From Hybos culiciformis (lineage: Eukaryota; Arthropoda; Insecta; Diptera; Hybotidae): a stretch of 64,000 nt of DNA. Location of the stretch: contig OZ023273.1 in NCBI GenBank assembly GCA_964007475.1, positions 76,359,737-76,423,736 on the forward strand, written 5' to 3'. Shown one piece after another: positions 32,825-43,039 of this stretch. Under the pieces are notes generated by a model. The model did no database searches, was not told where the DNA came from, and worked only from the letters and a program-made list of their open reading frames with translations. The position numbers and the translations under genes were made by a program. The first letter of the stretch is position 1, and every line of letters begins with the position of its first letter.

Positions 32825-35159
32825 TATCTCGTATGTTCAAAATTCCTCCAATAACACCAAATGCTGGAATTCTTTGTTGAGCAACATTTGATCTAGAAAT
32901 TTTTGATTTTCTTTTAGTTTTTTATCTTTTAAACTTTAAAAGATTATTTTCCAATCTGGCTAATCTAAATAGTTCTTGCTAAGTGTACCCTGCTCGATGA
33001 AATTCATCTCCATGTAAATATAATTCTCGATTGTCTTTATAGACATCTTCTGTCTCTGTATAGGGCAATAAACTTCTTTCCAATCAAAACGAACTTCATA
33101 TTTTTCGCCTGGCTTTAATTTTTCTATTTTATGTGGTATGTCTCTCATCCATTCTATTTTTTCTTTTTCAACAACATTGAAATTAATCCATTTTTCTGAT
33201 TGTATTTTATCAAACATTTCAAAAACTACAGGTATCTCATTAAAAATTTGTTGATTGTTTTCACCTGAAGTGGCAGCTAAAATTGTTTTTGTGTTGGAAT
33301 TTTCTTTTGAAACTGAATCAGTATCCATTGGAATTGAGAGTGATGAAATTTCGGAGTTCTTTTTCTTTCTATTGCAAATACTGAATAATAGATGGATCTA
33401 AAGGAGAATTAAATTAAATTCTTGTTTATTATAGAAACCAATAAAATTAGTACCCAATGATTGAATCAAGTTAGATTTTTCCAATAAAATTTCTTTCTCT
33501 CTCATTTGCTGCAAGACTTTCAGATTTTCCTCATGAATGGATTTCGCTACATTTTGAAGAAGAATTGATTTACTGTCACAATCAGTTTTTAATTTCTTTG
33601 TAGTTCCAGTGGTCAGTTGGGTATTTTTTCGATAATCCATGGTCAAAGCAAATAAACTTTTTCCTTTGACTGGCTCCTATAAAACAATTTTTTTTTTAAA
33701 TAAATTTAGAAAAAAAAGTTGATATTTTCCAAGTTTAAAGGTTTAACATTTTACAAGTTTTTTTATCTAAAAGGCAAATTCCCATTAGAGATTTATTTAT
33801 ACAGGAACAGAGCAAATAAGTACCTGCAACTGTTGTTATGTCTTTTTGTAGAATTAGCCATGTGATATACCTACATATTTAAAAAAAACTCACTTTAATT
33901 TTCAATTTTTCAATTAATGGAAATCCAGGAGAGCGTACTTCAATTGGGTTATTAGTTTTGGCAAAAATATTTGCTTTTCAAGAATATCACCGAGAATTAT
34001 ATTTTTAAATTTGTCTGACGTTGTTGCTGTTCCATGTTTTTCAGACTCATCAGCATGGTAGGTTCACTTAGAACAAAATTAATTTCAGTTTCTTAATGTG
34101 TTTCACCTTTCAACCACATGCGGCGCTCTTGTTTGTTTACGTTTTGTTTTATTGTCAACCCAGCCGGCTGAGCTTTTTTTCTTATTTATTCATTTTTTTG
34201 AAATAAAAGCATTTAGACGTGTAGGTGATTAATTTTGAGAAAAAAATAATTTGAATTTTATTAAAAAAAATTATAAACTGGATTTTTGAAAAACAATTTT
34301 AATTGAAGTTAAATTTTGAACTTATTTTAGAAAACAGACTAAATTATTATAAAAGTAATAGAAGATATTATTTAAAAAAAAAAGAAACTGAATAAATTCA
34401 TATTTGAATTTTAATTGTGGATTTTATTTAAAAAAAAACAAAAACAAAAACAAAGTTGGATTTATTGGAATTTAAGTTAATTTAAGATTATACATTTAAT
34501 TTATTAATTAATAATTATTGCAATAAAATAAATAGAATTTTAAGTGAAAATGTTAGAATTATATAAGTGATCAAATAGAAAAAAAAATACAATAATATAT
34601 TTCAGAAAACATTTTATAAAAACTAAAAAAATTAAGAAAATAAAAAAATTGCTATAAAAATAAATTTATCTTTTATTCATAATCTTCTTTTTTTCCTGCA
34701 AATTTGAATTTTAATAATTTTATTTAAAATATTAGAAATACTGCCACCTACAAAAATTTTATTTTTTTAGTTCACCTTCCCTCCACAAATCCATCAGGCG
34801 CTGTAGTAAATCTTTTGAGTGGGCCATCTATTACTATATCTTATCTATGCTCATCAGATGCTTTGCTCATTGATAATTTTTCTTTCTGCTGGCCATCTAT
34901 TTTTTCTAATTTTCGTTTTTGAGCGTAAATTGACGTTTTTTTCTCTAAAAATGAAAATTGTTAAATATGAATTTATAAATTAAATGTTAAATTATTTCAC
35001 AAAAATAAGGTAGATGGGTTTTAGGTACCTTTCTCTATTTTTTATACAAGCTGCGGCCGATCTGAATCCTTCAGAATTTTTGGCTTTTTCAGCAAAAAAT
35101 TTAGTTTGCATATCAAGAATTTCTTTTTCGGAATCCGTCCGTTTCGGTCGGTTATTCAT
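32825..35159 (-). pseudogene. RPAP1: RPAP1 N-terminal fragment inside the giant MULE, opposite orientation
   Basis: The first exon begins with ATG at 35,159 (MNNRPKRTDSEKEILDMQ), matching the RPAP1 N-terminus, with a donor near 35,030. The second (about 34,855-34,945) is interrupted by a hAT insertion and resumes at 34,053 (EKHGTATTSDKFKNIILGD). 33,430-33,646 encodes the RPAP1_N motif (VAKSIHEENLKVLQQM, then EKEILLEKSNLIQSLG). 32,960-33,328 encodes KLKPGEKYEVRFDWK, the start of RPAP1_C, and after a frame break LYLHGDEFHRAGYT, a stop, then QELFRLARL; similarity ends near 32,830 (SNVAQQRI). A frameshift also occurs near 33,965. Introns are retained. The continuation of the gene is found inverted at 12,800-13,400. 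Confidence 0.85.
34054..34849. mobile_element. hAT-type insertion in the RPAP1 fragment
   Basis: Flanked by the exact 8-bp repeat CTCATCAG (34,046-34,053 and 34,850-34,857) and located in the middle of an RPAP1 exon. The ends CATGGTAG and CTATCTATG-type sequence are only weakly inverted. No transposase. It inserted after or before capture; this cannot be told without a relative of the element. Confidence 0.65.
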
Positions 35160-35570
35160 TTATAGTTAATTCTTTATTCTTAAGTTAAAATTGATAGTTA
35201 TACGTTTGTAGGTGTGCTTGGTTGAAGCTGGCTGAACCTGAAGCCGTTGAAGGTTGAAGTTGAACGGAACCAGAAGAAAATATATTTTTTTTTATCAATT
35301 GAATAATTCTAAATTTTGGTTTTGATTCAAATAGAATTGAATGTATAATTACGTTATGTAGAACTAATATTTGATTTCAATATTTAATTTCAATTATTAT
35401 TGGTAAAATGATAATTCATGAAATGAAATTAAAAAATATCAAATCAAAAAATTATAAACAAAAAACACAATATTATTTTTTTTGTTATGATTTGTTTTGT
35501 GATTTATATTTTAATTTTATGGAATTAAAAATTAAAAGATTAAGAAAGACGATTTCAAATCATTATTTAA
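35160..35570. other. Presumed 5' flank of the RPAP1 fragment
   Basis: AT-rich, with a short island of repeated GTTGAAG words at about 35,215-35,275. It may include the captured RPAP1 promoter. No specific motif can be assigned. Confidence 0.35.
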
Positions 35571-36600
35571 TTTTTCAAATGTAAATAAAAAATAAACAAA
35601 GAAACTGACAAAAAAATTGGAATGTCATTTAAAGAAGACAATAACAAAAAAAGTTGACTCTTTAATGCTAACCAAAAAAAATCATGCAACGCACAAACAA
35701 CAAATCAGAAAACCTTTTTTCAATCCAGGATTTGGGATTAAAAGGGAATTTTATAGAACTTTCAACTGATAATGAAATCTTAATGATGAGGAAGTGTGGG
35801 CTAGAGTACAGCCCAACTTCCAGCAAAGTGGCGTCGATGGCCACGGACTAAAAGTGGAGGTTTCTATCAAAAATATGAAGAAAAAAAAAGTTTTCTTGGA
35901 ATTTTATAGAACTTCCAACTGATAATGAAATCTTAATGATGAGGAAGTGTGGGCTAGAGTACAGTCCAACTTCCAACAAAGTGGCGTCGATGGCCACGGA
36001 CTAAAAGTGGAGGTTTCTATCAAAAATATGAAGAAAAAAAAAGTTTTCTTGGAATTTTATAGAACTTTCAACTGATAATGAAATCTTAATGATGGGGAAG
36101 TGTGGGCTAGAGTACAGTCCAACTTCCAGCAAAGTGACGTCGATGGCCACGGACTAAAAGTGGAGGTTTCTATCAAAAATATGAAAAAAAAAAGTTTTCT
36201 TGGAATTCTATAGAAGTTTCAACTGATAATGAAATCTTAATGATAGGGAAGTGTGGGCTAGAGTACAGTCCAACTTCCAGCAAAGTGGCGTCGATGGCCA
36301 CGGACTAAAAGTGGAGGTTTCTATCAAAAATATGAAAAGAAAAGTTTTCTTGGAATTTTATAAAACTTTCAACTGATAATGAAATATTAATGATGGGGAA
36401 GTGTGGGCTAGAGTACAGCTCAACTTCCAACAAAGTGGCTTCGATGGCCACGGCCTAAAAGTGGAGGTTTCTATCAAAAATATGGAGAAACATTTTTTTT
36501 GGAATTAAAAGTTGCTTGGTTTTTGCATTTTCTATTAGGATTTTTTGTGGTTAGCATTTAAGAGTCGACTTTTTTTTTGTTATTGTCAGTTTCTTTGTTT
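35571..36600. repeat. Internal copy of the MULE inverted-repeat sequence with a 5-unit minisatellite
   Basis: Five units of 149-153 bp start at 35,745, 35,898, 36,051, 36,202 and 36,352. Each contains AACTTCCAGCAAAGTGGCGT-type sequence and AGGTTTCTATCAAAAATATG. The flanks (AACAAAGAAACTGACA, then GGAATGTCATTTAAAG) match those at the inner ends of the terminal inverted repeats, which have only two units. This looks like a third, expanded copy of the TIR about 2 kb inside the right end. Confidence 0.9.
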
Positions 36601-37915
36601 ATTTACTTTAAAATAACATATTTTTAATTTTAATTTATTTATAATTAAAAAAAATTTTTTTTGTTTTTTAGAATAAAGGTAAATCAAAAATTGTTTCAAA
36701 TAAAATTACCGAATTGGATTATCAATTTCAAGCGGAGCGCAAAAGTTTCCGCCAGATTTCATTGCTACTTCGTTGACAATAAAAAGTCATATTTATAAAT
36801 TTGGAGATCATCTACTAATGAAAATTAGGAATTAGTAAAAGAAGTACCTGATGTAAGCCAAGAATGAAATATGTAGCGGCAGTAACATTAAAAAATTGAT
36901 AAAAATGTTGAACAATAATGTTAGGTACTCTTTTTTTGAAACATGATATTCTATTGTATATCTAAATTTAATAAGTATTCATTGTATTGTATTGTATGTA
37001 TAATTATATTGTAGTTTAAATTTTTTTTAAATAAAATTTGTAATACAGAAGATTTTTTTAATTTAGAAGACCAGTGAGGAGTTATCAAAAATTAAGAGTT
37101 TGACATGCAAGGTATAACGCCTTTCTTAGGTCGTATTATGCTGTTATGATTTTATAATACTCAGCTCGCAATATGAATTATTATTTAACTTTACCTCACA
37201 AATATTTAATTTTCTAGCTTTCAAACCTAAAGTTCCAAAACACAATGGGTCTGAACTAATGATTGTCGAATAAAGCCCTGTTTGATTTATCGTTAAAAAA
37301 ATAATTGTATCAAAAATCATAAAAAAAAGTTTTTTTAATATTTAATTCGCTTTTTTATATTAAAGTTAGACGAATAGGTTTTTATGTAGGTATGCATATT
37401 ATTTTCAATCCTTTTTACTCCATCGAAGCCAAAATTAAGATGTTTTTGTTTCTTAATACGAAAATTCGATTTTCTTCTTAGATTCAAAACCTAAATTTTA
37501 AAATAAATAAATATCAGTAAATCAATTAATTTTAAAAAGTTTTTATTAAACATTTTTTTTTAAATTCAAAATAAAGTGCAAATAACATTTTTTTTCGATA
37601 GAGCTAATCATAATCAAATATAAATTTGCGCATCTTCGTCTTGTTCATAATTACGTGTTTTTGAAGAGCATTCTGTAAGCCATTCCTCATCACCATGGTG
37701 TTCTAATACAAGCATTAAAGGTGTATAATAGTTTGCATAATATATTAACGTGAATTTCTATTAAAATTTTGGTATTTTATTTATTTAATTATTTTTTACT
37801 TTATTTATTTATAAAATATTACATGGTCCTAGATCAATAGCTCACATTTCTGCCTTTATTAATTATTGAGATTAGCTGCCGTGGCCCGTGAATTAAAACA
37901 TTTTATAAATAATTT
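36601..37915. other. Sub-terminal non-coding region at the right end of the giant MULE
   Basis: AT-rich. A minus-strand open stretch at about 37,614-37,740 (YYTPLMLVLEHHGDEEWLTE, ending in a stop) has unusually protein-like composition and could be the last exon of another captured gene, but I do not recognise it. Nothing else is supported. Confidence 0.35.
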
Positions 37916-37919
37916 TTTA

Positions 37920-38602
37920 TAAATTTTTTATTTCAATTTATTTAATTTTTCAAATGTAAATAAACAAAGAAACTGACAAGAAAATTGGAATGTCATTTAA
38001 AGAAGACAATAACAAAAAAAGTTGACTCTTTAATGCCAACCAAAAAAAATCATGCAACGACCAAGCAACAAATCAGGAAACCTTTTTTCAATCCAGGATT
38101 TGGGATTAAAAGGGAATTTTATAGAACTTTCAACTGATATTGAAATCCTGATGATGGGGAAGTGTGTGTTAGAGTACAGCCCAACTTCCAGCAAAGTGGC
38201 GTCGATGGCCACGGACTAAAAGTGGAGGTTTCTATCAAAAATATGAAAAAAAAAAAGTTTTCTTGGAATTTTATAGAACTTCCAACTGATAATGAAATCT
38301 TAATGATGGGGAAGTGTGGGCTAGAGTACAGTCCAACTTCCAACAAAGTGGCTTCGATGGCCACTCAGGCTAACGGAAGGTTTCCATGTGAGTAAAAATA
38401 TATCGCTGACAAAAACTACTTTTTTGTACTGGATTATTAATTTTTTTGATCCAAAATGATCAAAAAGATCTTATTTTAGTTAAAATTATTGATTTTAAGA
38501 CCTTAAAAGGTTTAAAATAAAAAAAAAAAATTTTTTTGAAGAACGTTGCGCAACGATCTTTGGCTGGCTTTATGCAATTTCTTTGGCTAGCTTCATGTAT
38601 AT
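37920..38602 (-). repeat. Right long terminal inverted repeat of the giant MULE
   Basis: Inverted copy of the left end, including the two 150-bp subrepeats and the terminal ATATACATGAAGC. Differences from the left repeat are few (for example CAGGCTAACGG versus CAGGGTAACGG), indicating recent mobility or gene conversion. Confidence 0.9.
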
Positions 38603-38611
38603 TACTTGGTC
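38603..38611. repeat. Right 9-bp target site duplication of the giant MULE
   Basis: TACTTGGTC, identical to 11,997-12,005. Confidence 0.9.
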
Positions 38612-38653
38612 TATATAATATCATGTCATTTTCATTTATAAATTTCACATCTC
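38612..38653 (-). pseudogene. Copia pol sliver between the giant MULE and gypsy element 1
   Basis: Encodes the end of the copia integrase region (KFINENDMILYR). It continues the frame that stops at 11,997 and resumes at 50,703. Homologous to 57,640-57,680. Confidence 0.75.
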
Positions 38654-39746
38654 TGTAACACCTGCTTTCCTTTTCTTATTTTTCTTACCAAAAAAACCAA
38701 TAATTTGTTTATTTTTATAAACAATGATCTTTATTAATAAAAAAAAATGTATAAAAGCAAGCAAAGAAAATTAATAATTACTTAAAGCAAATTAAAAAAA
38801 TTTAAATCTCTGACCAAAATTTTACTCTACAAATAGTTTTTTTTCTTGAGTACCGAAAAGGACCAATACTGTTCACTGATCGGATGCAAAAGATAAACTC
38901 TCAAATTCAGGGCTGCCAGATGGAATTAATGAAATTTCCTCAAATTTTTAAGAAATTTCCCCAAAACACACTTTTTGAAAAAAATTCCTCAAAATTTATT
39001 TTTTTATTTTTTCGTGTTCTAAAATTTTTTTTTGCCCTAAATTAGAAAAAAAAAATTGTTTAACGGTTTTACTCACTGCAGTTTTTCCCCAAAAACAGCT
39101 TATTTTTGCAAGATTTCCTCAAATTTTTAATATGTTCAGATTTTATGCGGTACTTATAATGTTCTAAATCAAAAAGTTTAGTTCCAACAACGGATTTTGA
39201 GTTCAACGTACGTAGAAGGATGTCGTAATGATATCAATTTCTTAAAATTATTAGGGTAAAAAAAATTGACGAGTCTGAAATTTTAAATATTGTTGATTGC
39301 CAACGTCAGCACAATATTTTTGAATTTCTTTAAATATTCCTCAGAAAAAAATATTTTCCTAAAATTTTTCCCCACGTTTTTTTTAACTTTTTTTTTTCCC
39401 CCGAAATTAAAAATTTCCTCAGTTTGGGGAAAAAATTCCTCAATCTGGCAGCCCTGCTCAAATTTATGTTTAACTACTGCGCTTTTAAACAATTTTTAAG
39501 TGCGACGCGCAATAATACTACAAGAAAAAAATTAATGAAAACTACATTTGTAGTTTTTCTATTAGTGGCTGACAACAATTTTATAGTAGGCACATTAGTA
39601 TGTTTAGTAGGCACAAAATTTAAATATGAAAGTTGAGAGTTGCAAGTTGAAAATAAAAAGTTGAAAGTATGAAAAAAATTTTTCAAAAAATTACAAAATA
39701 AAATATAATGAAAATTTATGTTGAAATAGATATATGCGTTGTTACA
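38654..39746 (-). repeat. 3' LTR of gypsy element 1 (with nested MITE)
   Basis: Matches the split LTR at 42,132-42,342 and 50,366-50,702 apart from the nested 549-bp MITE. Differences such as GTAGGCACA versus GTAGGCAGA show slight divergence. Confidence 0.85.
38908..39456. mobile_element. hAT-type MITE in the LTR
   Basis: The ends CAGGGCTGCCAGAT and its complement ATCTGGCAGCCCTG are perfectly inverted. The flanking 8-bp repeat CTCAAATT is exact (38,900-38,907 and 39,457-39,464). The other LTR has the uninterrupted sequence at about 50,408. The interior repeats AAATTTCCTCAA words in both orientations. Confidence 0.92.
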
Positions 39747-39788
39747 TTCTCCATCTCTAATCAATGTCGACCCGACGATGCGTTAGTA

Positions 39789-41981
39789 TTAATTGAAGGG
39801 TGGCTTCTGCTTAGGACGACCTCGTCTTCTAATGGGTTGTATTGGGTTCACATCATCTTCATGGGAACCAGTATAGGGTGTTAGTGCTGTTGAGTGATAA
39901 CAACCAAGTGATTTATCTAAGTCATTTCGATCGGACACGATGTAAGTAGATGAACATTTCTTCTGAGTGATGACATATGGACCATCTCTTTTTGGGACGA
40001 ACTTGGAAGTGATGCCCTTTGATGCTTGACTGAATACATGGGTCGTAACCATTACTTGACTTCCAATTGTAAATTCAGGCTGTGATCTTCTGGTCTTATC
40101 TACTCTCAATTTGTTTCTGTCTTGCATTTTGTGAAAATGATTTGTATACTCAATCGGATGCTTCTTCTCTCCCTCCCCCTGGAGTAAAACTGCATCAATA
40201 GCGTAACTTCTGGATTGGGCTTTTAAAATACATGGTTCTCCATCTTTGGCTTCTTGGAAAATAGGAGCAGTGTTTGAAATTTCATCAAAAATGTGAGCAT
40301 TTTCTGATAAAAACGAGTTCATCTGATGTTCTTCATATGACCTAATATCACTGGCTTCATCTTCTTTGATGTTGATATCTAACGAAAACAATTCGATATG
40401 TTCACATGAATTAGTGATTTCTTCAACCTTTTGCTGTGATTTTTTCCTCACTGCCTTTTCCGGTGTTATAATACCTGGAGGTAGTGCATCTTTAAAAATA
40501 TTTTGTATTTTATGAGGTGAATAGTTGTTGTTGTTGTCATCAGTTGATGTGGATTGTTCCATTCTTCTCTTTGGTGTTTGGCGAATTGGACTGATGTTCT
40601 GATGCGATTCGTACCATTTTATGAAAGGGGAAAGTTCTTCGAGGACTTGAGAATCTGGTGATTGAATTTGATCCTTAAACTTTGTGGTCAATTCTTCGTC
40701 AACAGTGAATGCATTTAATTGGATGGCTGGTGTCTTTTCAAATTCAAACATTTTGAATGGGTTGTCTGCAAAGTACCATAACCTTTGAGCCAAATGTATG
40801 ATGATGCCTGCTTGTTCCAAAAAATCTATTCCAATGAGCGTTCTGTTGTTTGTTGCCTCTGGTAGGGTAATGAATCTAATTGGTTTCAATCGATTGCCAA
40901 TAATAACATCTGTAATTGTGGTGAGCACTTGTTTTTTCTTACAAATGCCATCTGCAAGTGTAATGTCCGCTTGCACCTTCTGGAAAGAACAACCATAGTC
41001 CGTCATGCATTTAAATAAGCTCGCACTGGCAACACTGGTTCTGGCAGCCATATCCAAATATGCCGTTCCATTTTTCCCTAAAATTTGGATTTTTATCAGC
41101 GGAACATCTCTTCCGATTGTTGATGCAACTGAGTTGAAATCAAGTGGAGCTGGACTGTTGATTTTTCGATTTGAACATGTTGGACAATTTGATCTATAGA
41201 AACCAGCTGAGCCACAACCGTAACACGAAATAGTTGTTTTTGTTGTACACATGGTAGCTGCCGGTTCGGATGATGTTGTCTCTGGTTTTTCTTTGTCCTC
41301 CTTTTTCCTGCAAACATCCACTGTGTGGCCATATTTGCGGCAGAAAGAACATCTTTTTCTTTGCCTTTCCTGACTTCTGCAAATTTCTGCAAAATGAAGC
41401 TCTATATTTCTAGCTTTAGTGAGTAGTTCTTTAAAAGTGGTGATGTCATCTCTATTAATTTTTTCTCTAATATTAATGTGGAGTAACCCAAATATAATAT
41501 TGATCTGGATTTTCTCAGCCAATGTATCTGAAAGCTCACCAAATAATGACCTCTTTTTGCAAATGAATTCATCAGTTGGCTCCTTCTTTGCTTGGCTCTT
41601 TTCAAAGATTTCAAGATATACCCTCCAAGCTGGTCTTCTTGGTGCAAATGCTCCTTTAAATAGTTGGACGGCTTGATCGAAGGTCGTGGCTTCACCTTTT
41701 ACACCTTGCCACCATGTTGCTGCGTAATCCTCCAGTACTAATGGTAATCCTTTAAGTGCATTGGCATCGGAAATTTTCTGAATTTCCTTGAAAATTGTTA
41801 TTGCCGTGATGAACTCCTGTAACTTCAGGGGATCTCTTACTCCATTGAATCTGGCCGTGCAACTGGCAAATGAGGCGCCGTTGGACTGAACTTCTCCCAT
41901 TTTCTGCAATATCTGCTGGAACTGCTCGGCTGTGAATTGTGCCATTTTGCTTTCTAGTTTCTTTCCACTTCTAAGGTCCAC
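39789..41981 (-). CDS. Gag-protease fused in frame to RNase H/integrase remnants (gypsy element 1)
   Basis: 730 aa. Residues 1-200 are a Ty3-type Gag (ALKGLPLVLEDYAATWWQGV). Two zinc knuckles follow: CSFCRKYGHTVDVC (about 210) and CYGCGSAGFYRSNC (about 255). The protease-like region has AYLDMAART (about 310), where the usual Asp-Thr/Ser-Gly is Asp-Met-Ala, so activity is doubtful, and LIGIDFLEQAGI. After a charged linker the ORF passes at about 590-610 into a short RNase H start (AIDAVLLQGEG), then an integrase C-terminal tail (VPKRDGPYVITQKK, near 680). The reverse transcriptase, most of RNase H and the integrase catalytic core are missing, yet the frame stays open to a normal end. It can package RNA at best; replication would depend on a full-length relative. 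Confidence 0.8.
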   Translation of the reverse strand: MDLRSGKKLESKMAQFTAEQFQQILQKMGEVQSNGASFASCTARFNGVRDPLKLQEFITAITIFKEIQKISDANALKGLPLVLEDYAATWWQGVKGEATTFDQAVQLFKGAFAPRRPAWRVYLEIFEKSQAKKEPTDEFICKKRSLFGELSDTLAEKIQINIIFGLLHINIREKINRDDITTFKELLTKARNIELHFAEICRSQERQRKRCSFCRKYGHTVDVCRKKEDKEKPETTSSEPAATMCTTKTTISCYGCGSAGFYRSNCPTCSNRKINSPAPLDFNSVASTIGRDVPLIKIQILGKNGTAYLDMAARTSVASASLFKCMTDYGCSFQKVQADITLADGICKKKQVLTTITDVIIGNRLKPIRFITLPEATNNRTLIGIDFLEQAGIIIHLAQRLWYFADNPFKMFEFEKTPAIQLNAFTVDEELTTKFKDQIQSPDSQVLEELSPFIKWYESHQNISPIRQTPKRRMEQSTSTDDNNNNYSPHKIQNIFKDALPPGIITPEKAVRKKSQQKVEEITNSCEHIELFSLDINIKEDEASDIRSYEEHQMNSFLSENAHIFDEISNTAPIFQEAKDGEPCILKAQSRSYAIDAVLLQGEGEKKHPIEYTNHFHKMQDRNKLRVDKTRRSQPEFTIGSQVMVTTHVFSQASKGITSKFVPKRDGPYVITQKKCSSTYIVSDRNDLDKSLGCYHSTALTPYTGSHEDDVNPIQPIRRRGRPKQKPPFN

Positions 41982-41999
41982 GATTGGATTCTCTGCGAC

Positions 42000-42131
42000 T
42001 GATGATCTGTATAATTCAAATTCAAGTCACTAGTTTGGTTCGGTGACTGATGCTCTATGTTGTTTCGAGTCAATAGTTTGGTTCGGTGACTGATGATCTA
42101 TGTTCATTCGAGTCACTAGTTGGGCGCCAAT
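42000..42131 (-). repeat. Leader of gypsy element 1: short tandem repeats and primer-binding site
   Basis: Two to three copies of an approximately 47-bp unit containing TTGGTTCGGTGACTGATG, next to the primer-binding site adjoining the 5' LTR. Confidence 0.65.
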
Positions 42132-42342
42132 TGTAACACCTGCTTTACTTTTCTTATTTTTCTTACCAAAAAAAACCAATAATTTGTTTATTTTTATAAA
42201 CAATGATCTTTATTAATAAAAAAAAATTTATAAAAGCAAGCAAAGAAAATTAATAATTACTTAAAGCAAATTAAAAAAATTTAAATCTCTGACCAAAATT
42301 TTACTCTACAAATAGTTTTTTTTCTTGAGTACCGAAAAGGAC

Positions 42343-42575
42343 TGTAATACCTACCGGTATTATTATTAATTGAAACACAAGTGAACAGATTATTTATACG
42401 ACTTTATTCTTTGACTTCATATTTACAACTCTCTTGCTTAATACTAATATCTTATATTTTATATTAATAAGAAGAGAGAGTGAGAGTATCCCACAGCCGA
42501 TGTCACTCATCACTCATATTATATTTAATTAATATTCTATGAGTGAAGAGTGTCATACTCTAAGGGCGCACTACA
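42343..42575 (-). repeat. 3' LTR of gypsy element 2
   Basis: 233 bp, starts TGTAATACCTACCGG and ends GGGCGCACTACA on the plus strand. Identical to 50,133-50,365. Confidence 0.95.
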
Positions 42576-43039
42576 CCTCCCTCCTTTTGAAATTGAACTT
42601 ACTTACCAAAAAAGTGAGTTCAATTCACCAAAAGTATTTACTTTTGATTTGAATTCATATTATTAAGTTAAAATTTTATTTAATAAAAAATTTGTAAATT
42701 ATTGTTTATACTAAAGTTATACAATTGAGAATTATTCTAAGATATAAAATATAAAATTTTATTAGAATATAATATATGAAATTTTATTAAAACTATATTA
42801 TATGAAATTTTATTAAAACTATAATATATGAAATTTTATTAAAATTATAATATATGAATATTTATTAAAATCTAAAAAAATTTTATTGTAATTTTATTAT
42901 ATTTGTTTTATTTTCTTTATTTTGTTTTACTTTGGTACCAAAAATAAAAAAAATGTATATGTTAATATAAAATTATAAAAAAATGAAAGTAAAGTTTATG
43001 CTACATTATAATTATAATAAGATATTATGAAAATTTTGG

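Larger units (their letters stand above)
12006..38602. mobile_element. Giant (26.6 kb) MULE-type transposon carrying captured gene fragments
   Basis: The termini ATATACATGAAGCTAGCC and its complement are in inverted orientation, continue as long inverted repeats of about 0.65-0.7 kb, and are flanked by an exact 9-bp duplication TACTTGGTC. Long inverted repeats plus a 9-bp duplication match Mutator-like elements. The interior has an intact 1,393-aa DDE-type transposase with a Ulp1 protease domain. It also contains intron-bearing, mutated fragments of RPAP1, PAICS and LIG3, an RG-rich ORF and two nested MITEs. The target is the minus-strand copia element of copy A. Copy B lacks the insertion at 57,620-57,640. 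Retained introns indicate capture at the DNA level. Confidence 0.88.

Noticed and set aside
38654..38660. A clean 4-6 bp target duplication for gypsy element 1
   Set aside because: Left flank ATCTC and right flank CTACT do not match, so no duplication can be claimed even though the LTR ends are clear.
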